A stretch of 64,000 bases of DNA from Paenibacillus radicis (ex Xue et al. 2023) (lineage in GTDB: Bacteria > Bacillota > Bacilli > Paenibacillales > NBRC-103111): positions 282,434-346,433 of the forward strand of contig NZ_JANQBD010000004.1 of the NCBI RefSeq assembly GCF_024722015.1, read 5' to 3'. A program made the translations under genes and the position numbers. The notes under the pieces were generated by a model. The model worked only from the letters and a program-made list of their open reading frames with translations. It searched no databases and was not told the DNA's origin. This document shows positions 16,756 to 25,695 of the stretch, one piece after another (position 1 is the stretch's first letter; each line of letters opens with the position of its first letter).

Positions 16756-18681
16756 GTGAGAATTGTAAAAGGAAGTCTTATTATTTCATTGGCACTTTGT
16801 TTATCGCTTTCTACCCCGATTGTTTTTGCTGAGAATCAAAGATTACAGAATCAAGCCGTAGATGGTGGCGTTATTAATCAGAACATCGTATTTATTGATG
16901 TAAAAAATCATTGGGCGAATGATGCAATTACGGATATGTCAAAAAAGGGTATTGTTAGCGGATACGAAGATTCATCATTTCAACCCGAAAAATCCATTAC
17001 ACGAGAAGAATTTGCTAAGATGATAGCTATAACATTTTCAGTAGATTTGGCTTCACCAAGTACCCCTACATATACCGATGTTAGCAATGACAAATGGTCT
17101 TATCTTTATATTGAGGCTACGAAGAATTATTTAACGGGTTATTATCCTCCAAAGGGAAAAGCTTTTTTCAGTCCAGAAACGAAAGCAACGAGAGAAGATG
17201 TAGCAGTTGCACTCGTGAAAGTTCTAGGGTTTACAACAAACTCCTCAAAAAACAGCGATATTCTCGCCTATAAATTCAAGGATGCGGCTGATATTTCCTA
17301 TGGGATTCGGGATTATATAGCTATCGCTACTGAGAAACAATTAATTAGTGGCTATGAGGACCGTACATTCCGTCCAGACAAGCCTATTACAAGGGCAGAA
17401 GTAGCAACATTGTTATACCGCGTAATCAAGTCGTCAGCTCAGGACCAGACGGATGGACCGCCTTTGGAAGTAAACATGCCGGAGACAACATCTAACGGTA
17501 CTTATTATATTTCCGGAAAAACACATAGAGATGCAAAGGTTTCAATTAACGGAAAAGAGATCCCTGTATCGGACGGTGAATTCAAAGAAGGTTTTATTCT
17601 GGATAAAGAAGGATCCTATGATATAAAAATTGCTTCGATACTTCCAAGTGGGAAATCAACTACTATAAACAAACGAATCAAATACCAAGTTGGTGGTCCA
17701 TCATTAAATGTAGATAGCGTCCCGGAAGTTGTTGAATCGAATTCATTAACGATATCTGGAAGCGCATCAGATGAAAACGATTTTAGACCTGCCATTTACA
17801 TTAATGCGGAAAAAGCCGGTGAGGGTTCTTTTAATAAAACAATAACGCTTCACGAAGGGGAAAATGTGCTTACGATTAAGGCCGTTAGCAGTACCGGTAA
17901 AGAAACGGTAGTGACTAGAAAAGTAACATTAAACTTAGGTGGACCGGCGTTAAAAATTGATGATATCCCAGCAACGACAGATAGAGAGGAAATAACTATA
18001 TCAGGTAGCGCAACTGACAAAAATGACTACAGTCCGGCAATCTATTTAAACGATGAAAAAATCGGGAATGGATCATTTAATAAAACGGTTAACCTTGTAG
18101 AAGGGGAGAACGTTTTAACATTTAAAGCAAAGAATGAAGCAGGTAAAACTACAACTATTGTTAAGAGGATAACTTTTACCGTAGGGGGTTCAATACTAAA
18201 ATTAGATGAGATTCCTACTGCAACAGAAAAGAGTTCGTTTACTGTAACGGGTAGTGCTACAGATAAAAATAATTATAGCCCGGTCATTTATTTAAATGAT
18301 GCAAAAATCGGGGATGGATCATTCCTTATAACATTGTCATTAGAAGAAGGGGAAAATCTGCTAGTATTTAGAGTTAAAAATTCATTGGGCAAAGAAACAT
18401 ATGTTACAAAGAAGATCATATTCACCCCTCCCGCACCTAAATTGACTATTGACTATATTCCGACAACTACTAGGAGCCAATCAATTAACGTCACGGGAAG
18501 TGTCCAAGATAAGAATGATGATAATCCTTATGTTTTACTAAACGAGCAGTGGGCTGGTACTGGAAGGAGTTTCTCGAAGTATGTAAAGCTAACAAAAGGT
18601 GAAAATCAATTGAACTTTAAAGCAGTAAACAGTTTTGGAAAGTCTACAACAGTTACAAAAGTTGTATATTATCAAGAATAA
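16756..18681 (+). CDS. Secreted S-layer-homology protein with five Ig-like repeats
   Basis: Surface protein of 641 residues. A signal peptide of ~25 residues ends at VFA-EN. Three SLH domains (about 47-95, 105-160, 170-225) should bind pyruvylated secondary wall polymer. Then come five ~80-residue repeats starting near 235, 310, 395, 475 and 560. Repeats 2-5 share a pattern of (L/T)xISGSAxDKND, xPxIYLN, EGENxL and K(A/V)xNxxGK, and the first is degenerate. The repeats resemble beta-sandwich modules used for binding or spacing. GTG start with AGAGGAA upstream. Function: wall-attached adhesin or structural protein (inference). Confidence 0.85.
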   Translation: MRIVKGSLIISLALCLSLSTPIVFAENQRLQNQAVDGGVINQNIVFIDVKNHWANDAITDMSKKGIVSGYEDSSFQPEKSITREEFAKMIAITFSVDLASPSTPTYTDVSNDKWSYLYIEATKNYLTGYYPPKGKAFFSPETKATREDVAVALVKVLGFTTNSSKNSDILAYKFKDAADISYGIRDYIAIATEKQLISGYEDRTFRPDKPITRAEVATLLYRVIKSSAQDQTDGPPLEVNMPETTSNGTYYISGKTHRDAKVSINGKEIPVSDGEFKEGFILDKEGSYDIKIASILPSGKSTTINKRIKYQVGGPSLNVDSVPEVVESNSLTISGSASDENDFRPAIYINAEKAGEGSFNKTITLHEGENVLTIKAVSSTGKETVVTRKVTLNLGGPALKIDDIPATTDREEITISGSATDKNDYSPAIYLNDEKIGNGSFNKTVNLVEGENVLTFKAKNEAGKTTTIVKRITFTVGGSILKLDEIPTATEKSSFTVTGSATDKNNYSPVIYLNDAKIGDGSFLITLSLEEGENLLVFRVKNSLGKETYVTKKIIFTPPAPKLTIDYIPTTTRSQSINVTGSVQDKNDDNPYVLLNEQWAGTGRSFSKYVKLTKGENQLNFKAVNSFGKSTTVTKVVYYQE

Positions 18682-18724
18682 TAAATAGTGTGTCATCTAC
18701 TAAAATATTCACAGGTTAAATAAT

Positions 18725-18807
18725 AAAACCTCCTTCCTGCTCAGGAATACAATGTAACCAAAGCTTCATCGTTACCATGTTAAATGAGTTTGGAAGAGGT
18801 TTTTTTA
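18725..18807 (+). terminator. Long structured terminator
   Basis: AAAACCTCCTTCC at 18725 pairs with GGAAGAGGTTTT (one bulge), followed by a T-run. The interior contains a second stem, ATGTAAC with GTTACCAT. It lies between the SLH gene and the glycosyltransferase. Confidence 0.6.
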
Positions 18808-18931
18808 TAACACGAATCACAGAAAAGAACACTTGTAAGTTTTATTTTACACTCTTGTAGTAGCGAAATAATACTGTTACGATGTAAGTATTAAATTGTC
18901 TTATTACTTGGACGTTTTGCGGAGGGCAACC

Positions 18932-20065
18932 ATGAATATATTACAGGCTTTGTTTTTCCCCCCGGAGCAGCCGGGTGGAGTATCATCGATGATTCCTTTT
19001 ATGCTGGATCGTTTCAATAAACGAGGCTGGGAAATGGAGTTGTTTTCGTTACCAAAGAGGGTACGAAGCAAGGGAATTGAGCCGGTGCAGTTCTCAACGT
19101 TTGATTGGGAAGTGTATGCAGGCAATGCTATCGTTGACAAATATATACAAACATATAAGGACTATGTGTGGTGGACGAAGCTTCGCTTGAACAAAACATA
19201 TGATTTGATTCATGCCCATCATCCCATAGCTGCACTCGTTATGAAGCAGTTGTTCCCGGATACGCCCATTCTGATGACGGTTCATTCAAGCTTTGAAAAG
19301 GAATTGGTGCTGAACGGTAAAATAAAGGAAAATGGACCGGAGCATGCCTTTTTAACTTCGATTTATCGAGAGCTTGAGGAGCGGGTTGACCAGCTCATAA
19401 CGGTATCCAGTTCATTCAAGCAATATTTAGCTGAATATGTGCAGGAGCCCGAGCGTATAGGTGTAATTCCGAACGGATTTGATGAGAAAAGATTTCGTCC
19501 GGTTGCCCATGAGAATAAAACACCACAGCTTATTACAGTTTGCAGGTTAGTCCCGGCGAAGGGGCTGGATACTTTATTATTAGCTTGCGCGGAGCTTAAG
19601 AAGCAAGGCCATTCCTTTGTCCTCCATCTAATTGGCGATGGTCCCATTCGTCAAGAGCTTGAACAGATGGCTATAGAGCTGAATATTTATGAGGAAATTA
19701 TTTTCTACGGCTATATGCTGCATCCAGAGGACTTCATGCCGTTCTTTGATGTATTCGTACTTCCGTCCCGAGCGGAGTCCTTTGGTTCCGTGTTTGCCGA
19801 AGCGGCACTTTGTGGATTGGCCTTGATAGGCACGAATGTGGGTGGGATACCGGAACAGATCGTTCATGGGCAAAATGGCCTGTTGGTGCCGGTGGACGAC
19901 GTTCCCGCATTGGCTAACGCATTGGAGAAAGTGATCGGAGATCCAACGTACCGGTATAATCTGGGACGTGTAGCTTGGGATAAGGCGCAGAATGCCTATT
20001 CTATGTCACGGGTTGTCCAACAGCTTAAGAGTGTATACCGCCCGTACCGTAAAGAGCAATCATAA
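18932..20065 (+). CDS. GT4-family glycosyltransferase
   Basis: GT-B fold glycosyltransferase of 377 residues, likely transferring an NDP-sugar to a lipid or carbohydrate acceptor in the cytoplasm. The N-terminal half has the acceptor-side start LFFPPEQPGGVSSM. The C-terminal half has the GT4 signature: VCRLVPAKGLDTLL, IGDGPIRQELEQMA, the ESFGSVFAEAALCG loop with the EX7E-type glutamates, and GGIPEQI. Start ATG 18932 after GGAGGG. The preceding SLH gene suggests surface polymer work, but they are separated by a terminator. Acceptor unknown. Confidence 0.9.
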   Translation: MNILQALFFPPEQPGGVSSMIPFMLDRFNKRGWEMELFSLPKRVRSKGIEPVQFSTFDWEVYAGNAIVDKYIQTYKDYVWWTKLRLNKTYDLIHAHHPIAALVMKQLFPDTPILMTVHSSFEKELVLNGKIKENGPEHAFLTSIYRELEERVDQLITVSSSFKQYLAEYVQEPERIGVIPNGFDEKRFRPVAHENKTPQLITVCRLVPAKGLDTLLLACAELKKQGHSFVLHLIGDGPIRQELEQMAIELNIYEEIIFYGYMLHPEDFMPFFDVFVLPSRAESFGSVFAEAALCGLALIGTNVGGIPEQIVHGQNGLLVPVDDVPALANALEKVIGDPTYRYNLGRVAWDKAQNAYSMSRVVQQLKSVYRPYRKEQS

Positions 20066-20078
20066 CCTATTCTTATAA

Positions 20079-20116
20079 CCAAAAGACCGATCCCAATATG
20101 TGGATCGGTCTTTTGG
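20079..20116. terminator. Bidirectional terminator
   Basis: CCAAAAGACCGATCC pairs with GGATCGGTCTTTTGG over 15 bp, between convergent genes. Confidence 0.9.
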
Positions 20117-20134
20117 TGTCGTAGGAAGCTTCCA

Positions 20135-21061
20135 CTATGCTGCTAAACGGAGAATAATAATGCCAACCATAGCCGCACAAAGCCCTGATAGCTCCAATGG
20201 CGTAAAACGTTCCTTCAAGACAAAACGGGCATACAAAAGTACAAATACTACGTTCATGGCAATAACTACGGAAACTAATCCTGTCACACCTAGCTTAAAG
20301 GCTGGCATAACTAGCATCATTCCGGAAATATTCGTTAGCCCGACAATCATACCCCAGAGAAGCGTTTTGCCAATGCTCCAATTCACCCGTGGAGGGGTTG
20401 GCATAGCAGCACTATTCCCGTTCTCAATGCTAACCTCAGCTGCTGCAGCTGTCTCAGCATGAGAGGCTGACTTCTTGCGTTGATTCGAATACCAGGTGAA
20501 ACCGAACAGCACAGTACCAGTAATATACATAAGGGACAGTGTAGGTAATGTCTCTGCACCTAACAGGGTGGCCTGCTTGGACGATAAGTCGGTTAATCCA
20601 AAGCCAAGCATAGCAAGAGCGCCCCATTGCGCTCCTTTTAAATTACTCCAAGAGATTTCGTTGGAATAGCGGATTAACAACAGTCCGAAGATGATAATGA
20701 CAAAGGATAATGTCTGCCAAAGGTTTAGTTTTTCATCCCATATGAAATAAGCCATAATTACAACCACAACTGGCGGCAAGCCTGTGAACATGGCTATGAT
20801 CGCTGCTTTTCCAACTGCAAAGCCGCGATATATCGCAGCATTGGAAATGAAGGAGAACAAGCCCATCACTGCACCTATCCAAACTCCAGAAGACCAATGC
20901 TGTTCTGCAAACAAATTAATAATTAATGCGATAATTGTTCCCGATAAATAAACACCGAATAACAATAAGTTTCGGTCGATAGGGCGTTGGGAAGTCCATT
21001 GATACAGAATACCTCTTAAGCCGAAGCAAACGGCTGAGGCAGCCGCAAATACAAACCACAT
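20135..21061 (-). CDS. EamA/DMT-family membrane transporter
   Basis: 308 residues with about ten hydrophobic helices in two repeated halves, the layout of drug/metabolite transporters. The first half starts MWFVFAAASAVCFGLRGILY and the second begins near residue 190 after a charged loop rich in Ala/Glu. The C-terminus LSGLCAAMVGIIILRLAA matches the family. It is the second gene of a two-gene operon, 33 bp after a short-chain dehydrogenase. The pairing suggests import or export of that enzyme's substrate, which is unknown. Confidence 0.87.
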   Translation of the reverse strand: MWFVFAAASAVCFGLRGILYQWTSQRPIDRNLLLFGVYLSGTIIALIINLFAEQHWSSGVWIGAVMGLFSFISNAAIYRGFAVGKAAIIAMFTGLPPVVVVIMAYFIWDEKLNLWQTLSFVIIIFGLLLIRYSNEISWSNLKGAQWGALAMLGFGLTDLSSKQATLLGAETLPTLSLMYITGTVLFGFTWYSNQRKKSASHAETAAAAEVSIENGNSAAMPTPPRVNWSIGKTLLWGMIVGLTNISGMMLVMPAFKLGVTGLVSVVIAMNVVFVLLYARFVLKERFTPLELSGLCAAMVGIIILRLAA

Positions 21062-21094
21062 GATGAAAGCTCCTCGCTGAATTAATATTAACTG

Positions 21095-21853
21095 TTATTC
21101 ATATATCATATTGACCGTCATTCCACCGTCAATGATAAGATTCTGACCTGTTATAAACCCCGCCTGGTCTCCTGTTAAATAGAGGCATGCGGCCGCAATG
21201 TCTTCTGGAGTCCCGACCCGCCCAACTGGATGCTGGAGCTTGTCACGCTCACTGTGCACCGGCTCTTGCCGATTCGTTGATTTCTGCCAGTCGCGTGTTT
21301 CAATCCATCCGGGGCTAATCGCGTTAACGCGTATGCCATAACGCCCCAAGCTAACGGCCATAGCGTGTGTGAGCGCCACCAGGCCGCCCTTGGAGGCTGA
21401 ATAAGCTTCTGTATCGGCTTCAGACATCAGAGCTCTTGTAGAGGCCATGTTCACAATAGCGCCACTGCCTTGAAGCTTCATCACAGCAGCAGCTTGCTGC
21501 GAGCATAGGAAGGCGCCGCGGAGATTCACACCAATTACTTCATCAAATTGATCGACAGACAATTGAAGCATGCTGCCATTGCGGCTGATCCCGGCGTTAT
21601 TAATTAGAACATCAATACGTCCAAACTCACGTTGGATACTCTGTATCCAACGAGTGACTTCATCTTCTCTAGCCACATTCACGCACATAAAAACCGCTTG
21701 ACCGCCTGTATGTAGAAGCTCACGTGTTGTTTCCATTCCTGCTTCCTGATCTGCATCTGCAATAGCAACCACATAGCCTGCCTTGACATAAGCAAGAGCC
21801 ACAGCTTTTCCGATGCCCTGGGCCCCTCCGGTAACTGCAACTACTTTTTGCAT
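21095..21853 (-). CDS. Short-chain dehydrogenase/reductase (SDR)
   Basis: Classical SDR of 252 residues. The NAD(P)-binding motif is TGGAQGIG, with NNAG in the fold centre. The catalytic Ser-Tyr-Lys are in NMASTRA and YSASKGG, and the family end is GQNLIIDGGMT. The acidic residue after strand 2 (IADAD) favours NAD over NADP. ATG 21853 follows GGAGGAAG; a longer start at 21874 would include that ribosome site. Operon with the EamA transporter downstream. Substrate unknown, probably a sugar or alcohol. Confidence 0.9.
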   Translation of the reverse strand: MQKVVAVTGGAQGIGKAVALAYVKAGYVVAIADADQEAGMETTRELLHTGGQAVFMCVNVAREDEVTRWIQSIQREFGRIDVLINNAGISRNGSMLQLSVDQFDEVIGVNLRGAFLCSQQAAAVMKLQGSGAIVNMASTRALMSEADTEAYSASKGGLVALTHAMAVSLGRYGIRVNAISPGWIETRDWQKSTNRQEPVHSERDKLQHPVGRVGTPEDIAAACLYLTGDQAGFITGQNLIIDGGMTVNMIYE

Positions 21854-22003
21854 GATATTTTCTTCCTCCTGCAACTTTTTGTTGAAAAATCACTGCAAAT
21901 ATTATCTAATTTTTTCGTAAACAAGTATATCCTTTACACAAATCCATTGCTTTTTTTACAGGTTATAAATACTATAGTATATAGTATATCAAACGGAGGC
22001 GCA

Positions 22004-22294
22004 ATGATGGAGCCTGAACAACGAACAGAGCGGGAAATAACCTATCAAGTGGGTTGGAAACGAGGAAAAATCAAGCTGAATTTAGCGCATCCAGTCGAAA
22101 GTGGAGAGCCTTCAGTACAAATTCAAGGGGACGAGAACCTGCTGTCTCGATTGGATAACTGGAATTTACGTTGGTTGTGGCGATCGGCAGGTTTAATAAA
22201 AGATGAAGCTCTGCAAGTGGTATTATGGGTTTTCCCCGTCATAGTATTTGGAGTTTCAATATGGCTACTATATCAATTATCCTTTCAACAGTAG
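22004..22294 (+). CDS. Small protein with C-terminal membrane helix, 96 aa
   Basis: The soluble N-terminal ~70 residues are charged, followed by one hydrophobic segment (VLWVFPVIVFGVSIWLLYQL). GGAGG lies four bases before the first of two adjacent ATGs, and the second (22007) has better spacing. The gene diverges from the SDR operon and is followed after 43 bp by another membrane protein. No family recognised. Confidence 0.65.
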   Translation: MMEPEQRTEREITYQVGWKRGKIKLNLAHPVESGEPSVQIQGDENLLSRLDNWNLRWLWRSAGLIKDEALQVVLWVFPVIVFGVSIWLLYQLSFQQ

Positions 22295-22337
22295 ATTGAT
22301 ACAAAGTTATTATTGAGAAATGAGGCAGGTGACTAAT

Positions 22338-22790
22338 ATGAAATTGATTCTGGCAATCGTGGGCGGAAGTATTGGACTGTTGGTTACAGCTTCTGCTGTA
22401 TTTATGGCTTGGGCTTTGTACCAGCATCATAAAACCAAATCAACTCAAGATATTGTGACAGCAGAGCCCTCAGATAAGGCTGGAATAACGTCTGTAAGTG
22501 CAGTTTCGGCTGCAATGCTGCGCTGGACCTTTTTTGACTACGCATTAATTGCCGTATTTGCTGTGGGGAGCTTATTTCTGTTTACGGACGTTATTGCTGT
22601 TATTCGTGATGCGGAGAGCTACCCGCTTTATCATTACGGTTACTTAATTTGTGGATTTGTATTTACACTGTTTGGTATGTTGTTTATGATTCTTAGGTTG
22701 GCGTTTGTACTATCGTTAGTTCGGGCGGATCGACCGCTTACGATACCGGATAATCATAACCAACCAAGCGATGCTGACCAAGCCGAATAG
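22338..22790 (+). CDS. Small multi-pass membrane protein, 150 aa
   Basis: Three to four hydrophobic helices: the first at residues 3-27, the others between about 55 and 125. A hydrophilic C-terminal tail ends IPDNHNQPSDADQAE. GGCAGGTGA precedes ATG 22338; an alternative ATG is at 22320. The last 75 bp overlap, tail to tail, the coding end of the YkvI gene on the other strand. Function unknown. Probably transcribed with the 96-aa gene. Confidence 0.65.
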   Translation: MKLILAIVGGSIGLLVTASAVFMAWALYQHHKTKSTQDIVTAEPSDKAGITSVSAVSAAMLRWTFFDYALIAVFAVGSLFLFTDVIAVIRDAESYPLYHYGYLICGFVFTLFGMLFMILRLAFVLSLVRADRPLTIPDNHNQPSDADQAE

Positions 22791-23762
22791 CGGGTAAAGG
22801 GTGGAGAGCAGTGTCTTAAAGCCGAACTGGCTAATTAAATAGCTGAGTAGCAGGATGGACAGTAAAATCCGGTTTTGAGAAAATCTGGTTCGTTGCTCCA
22901 GCTGAGTGGAGAGCCCATAAACATCAGCAATAAGAGTTGTAAAAATTTCTCCATAGATTACACCAATAAACAATAACTGTAGCAGTGGACCCAGATTTTG
23001 AATCAAATGTCCCATAGGGATTTCAAATTGGGAAATTCCAGGCATTTGTGCAGATAAAGCAAAATGGCCCGCTAGCAGCATCAATCCAATAATGACTCCA
23101 CCATAAATTCCTCCCCAGAATAGAACGGAGCGATCCTTAGTTTGAGCTCCTAGCGGGACAAGCACTCCTTGTGACATGGTCAGGTTGAAGGCGGCATAAA
23201 GAAATGGTGCAAACCAAATGCGAAATATGCTGTGATCGGATGTTAATTGAAGCCAATTGTTTGAGCCAGGCATGTCCCAGTTATACCACACTATAATACA
23301 GCTAAAGGAGAGCATTAAGGGGACAACTATGGAGTTTACGGCAAGAATTGCCTTCATTCCATTATTTAATACGATAAATGAGAATACTAATGTCAGTAAC
23401 AATCCGAGTTGGTATGGCAAATGAAATTGTTCCTCAAAAAGTGAGCCGGCCCCTGCTAACATAACCGTTGTTACGCCGAACATAGTTACGAGAGTGAACA
23501 GACTTATCCACTGTCCAGCTTTTTCACCAAAGAGTAGCTTGTTTAAATCTTCATAAGAACGCGCTTTGACATCGTGAGCCAGCAGCATAAGCTTAATTCC
23601 AAGCCAAACGAAGAGCAGGCTGGAAATACCAATCGTAAGCGTGGCCATCCAACCGTACCGAGTAAAAAATTGCAGTATTTCCTGGCCTGTTGCAAATCCA
23701 GCTCCCACGACAGTACCGACATAGGTAAAACTGACTTGCGCGATGCTGCCGAGTTTTCTCAT
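22716..23762 (-). CDS. YkvI-family membrane transporter-like protein
   Basis: 348 residues with about ten membrane helices and the LeuT-like start FTYVGTVVGAGFATGQEILQFF. The unwound first helix with AGFATGQE is typical of the YkvI family, related to amino-acid/Na+ symporters and germination permeases. Substrate unknown. Its 3' end overlaps 75 bp with the convergent 150-aa gene, so no terminator separates them. The short tail (MIIRYRKRSIRPN) lies in the overlap and has no obvious conserved residues. Confidence 0.85.
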   Translation of the reverse strand: MRKLGSIAQVSFTYVGTVVGAGFATGQEILQFFTRYGWMATLTIGISSLLFVWLGIKLMLLAHDVKARSYEDLNKLLFGEKAGQWISLFTLVTMFGVTTVMLAGAGSLFEEQFHLPYQLGLLLTLVFSFIVLNNGMKAILAVNSIVVPLMLSFSCIIVWYNWDMPGSNNWLQLTSDHSIFRIWFAPFLYAAFNLTMSQGVLVPLGAQTKDRSVLFWGGIYGGVIIGLMLLAGHFALSAQMPGISQFEIPMGHLIQNLGPLLQLLFIGVIYGEIFTTLIADVYGLSTQLEQRTRFSQNRILLSILLLSYLISQFGFKTLLSTLYPLFGLVSIAWLVMIIRYRKRSIRPN

Positions 23763-23925
23763 CTAAATACCTACCTTTCACACGGCATGTTACTCCCGAT
23801 ATAGTACAAGGTATGAGTGAGTGGACGAACACATGACACTGAACTTGGGAAAATGGCAGGTTTCTGTTAAAATTGATTAGAACTTTTATATTTGTTGATT
23901 ATATCTGAAGTTGGAGCGTGTTTGA

Positions 23926-24537
23926 GTGCTGGATGATATTTTACTATTGATAGAAAACTATGGGTACATTGCATTGTATTGCCTTTTGGCAGTAGGGATT
24001 ATTGGAATTCCCGTACCTGATGAAATTTTGATGACAACAGTGGGGTCCTTAACCTTGGAAGGCGGGCCACTATCATTCGGTACTTCATTTATAGTATGTT
24101 TTGCCGGTACAATGACTGGAATGCTCGTTAGCTATTATTTAGGAAAGACCGTTGGGAAGCCCTTCCTGTACCGATACGGTAAATGGGTGAAGCTAACGCC
24201 ACAGAGGTTAGAACGAGCAGAGGGCTGGTTTAAAAAATATGGGATATGGGCAGTCGTATTTGGATACTACGTCCCCGGGGTGAGGCATTTCACTTGTTAT
24301 TTGGCAGGTGTAAGTGGTGTCGTATTATGGAGATATTTGTTGTACGCAGGCAGCGGCGCATTGGTATGGTGTCTGACATTTCTATCTTTGGGTCACTTTA
24401 TCGGCAGGAACGCTCCGATGATCGCAGGTGTTGTTCATCATTATTTGGGACTATCCATTGCAATATTAGTTGTATTGGCTGGGGCAGGAACCTATGTCTA
24501 TTGGCGTTATCGTCGCAAGCGTCAAAAGTCTCATTGA
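23926..24537 (+). CDS. DedA-family membrane protein
   Basis: 203-residue DedA/SNARE-associated integral membrane protein. The family is linked to undecaprenyl-phosphate or phospholipid recycling and membrane homeostasis. Hallmarks visible are the GIPVPDEILM re-entrant loop, KYGIWAVVFGYYVPGVRHF carrying the conserved Arg, and the glycine-rich second loop. GTG start at 23926 with GGAG 10 bases upstream. It is a single gene ended by a very long perfect hairpin. Confidence 0.9.
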   Translation: MLDDILLLIENYGYIALYCLLAVGIIGIPVPDEILMTTVGSLTLEGGPLSFGTSFIVCFAGTMTGMLVSYYLGKTVGKPFLYRYGKWVKLTPQRLERAEGWFKKYGIWAVVFGYYVPGVRHFTCYLAGVSGVVLWRYLLYAGSGALVWCLTFLSLGHFIGRNAPMIAGVVHHYLGLSIAILVVLAGAGTYVYWRYRRKRQKSH

Positions 24538-24540
24538 AAT

Positions 24541-24596
24541 AAATACAGAAGCAAAAAAAGGACCTCGATGGAGGTCCTTTTTTTGCTTCTGTATTT
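24541..24596. terminator. 26-bp perfect inverted repeat, bidirectional terminator
   Basis: The arm 24541-24566 is perfectly complementary to 24571-24596 around a GATG loop. The core GGACCTC/GAGGTCC plus seven Ts gives a good terminator in both directions, between convergent dedA-like and lipoprotein genes. Confidence 0.92.
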
Positions 24597-24623
24597 ATAT
24601 GTTTCGGAGCTCCCAGTTGCACA

Positions 24624-25349
24624 TTACTCTACAGCGAAGAGCTTGATGGAGTTCACTTTCTCGGTCTTAGGGTCAATGTCAAGCTTCAATACAGCTCCTG
24701 TTGATTTATATGTAAGTACAAAGCTTGTGTTGGAATCCGGTTTACCTAATGTTTTGAACACATCATTCGTAGATTGACCCAGCTTAAGTCCATTAAGACC
24801 GGGATTGATATCACTGCTGCGGATGTCGATGAATTGTAGCAAATTCTTCTGATTAAAACCAACCAGGAAATCGGTATAGTCATACACCGTTATGGGGTCG
24901 CTATCATCTTCCATGACGAATTGCGATTTCGGTTTACCGTATTTCGCTGTAACCTTTTCCAAGGAGGTATTTAAAGTTAATCCTAGCAGCGTTGGTTTTG
25001 CCTGGTTATAAGGGTCTTGAATATCAATCTTTGGCTTCGCGGCCGCAGCCGGTTTACTGTCCGGTGTTTCCTGATCAGGCTGAGTATTATGTTCAACACT
25101 CGCCAATGATACCTTATCACTTGGATTCACTATCGCTGGTGTATTATCTGTTTGTTTGACAGGTACGCTCACTTCGGCTGCATCATGCTTATGAGTCACA
25201 TCTACATTTGCTGCTGTTGGAGGTTGAACGTGTGATTCCCCAGGCTTGGGACTTTGCAGCGTAGTTGATGTATCTTTACATCCTATTAACAGCATAATGA
25301 AGATTAAAGGAATAGACCAAAGAGCGATTAATTTATTTTGTCTGATCAT
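24624..25349 (-). CDS. Lipoprotein with DUF4309 (YjgB-like) domain
   Basis: 241 residues. The N-terminal signal ends in a lipobox LIGC at about residue 24, so it is lipid-anchored outside the membrane. A Pro/Thr/Val-rich linker spans about 28-108. The C-terminal domain (about 110-241) shows two related ~60-residue halves (LLGLTLNTSLEKVTAKYGKP and LNGLKLGQSTNDVFKTLGKP), a pattern of DUF4309/YjgB proteins. Role unknown. No partner gene next to it. Confidence 0.8.
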   Translation of the reverse strand: MIRQNKLIALWSIPLIFIMLLIGCKDTSTTLQSPKPGESHVQPPTAANVDVTHKHDAAEVSVPVKQTDNTPAIVNPSDKVSLASVEHNTQPDQETPDSKPAAAAKPKIDIQDPYNQAKPTLLGLTLNTSLEKVTAKYGKPKSQFVMEDDSDPITVYDYTDFLVGFNQKNLLQFIDIRSSDINPGLNGLKLGQSTNDVFKTLGKPDSNTSFVLTYKSTGAVLKLDIDPKTEKVNSIKLFAVE

Positions 25350-25695
25350 CCCAATCTTTCCTTCCTTGAATAATTTGTTAGAATTAATCCGGGTTCATCT
25401 GTTTTGTACATTAATTACCCTAAAGATAACCTACCTAATCATACTCTGTTGATGAGTAATCCACAAAGTGCATTTATGACAAAAAGAAGGCAAATTTTAT
25501 GAAAATAGCCTGTTATTATTTTCATAAAGCTTTTTACGTGGACAGAGTCAATGTTTCTCGCATTACATCTATATAGACGCGTTTTACAAGCCGAAGTTGC
25601 ACTTTCTTAAAAAAAGATTATTGCATTAGGACTTGAAACCCGGAATCTCCTTGTGATAAGTTAACGGAAAGAGTTTTGCGGATGGGGGAGCATAA
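25350..25695. other. Intergenic region upstream of xpt
   Basis: Contains a 12-bp perfect inverted repeat TTTATGAAAATA/TATTTTCATAAA (25496-25507 and 25517-25528). No guanine riboswitch core (TATAA...GTTTCTACC) is visible, and no good consensus promoter. Confidence 0.55.
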
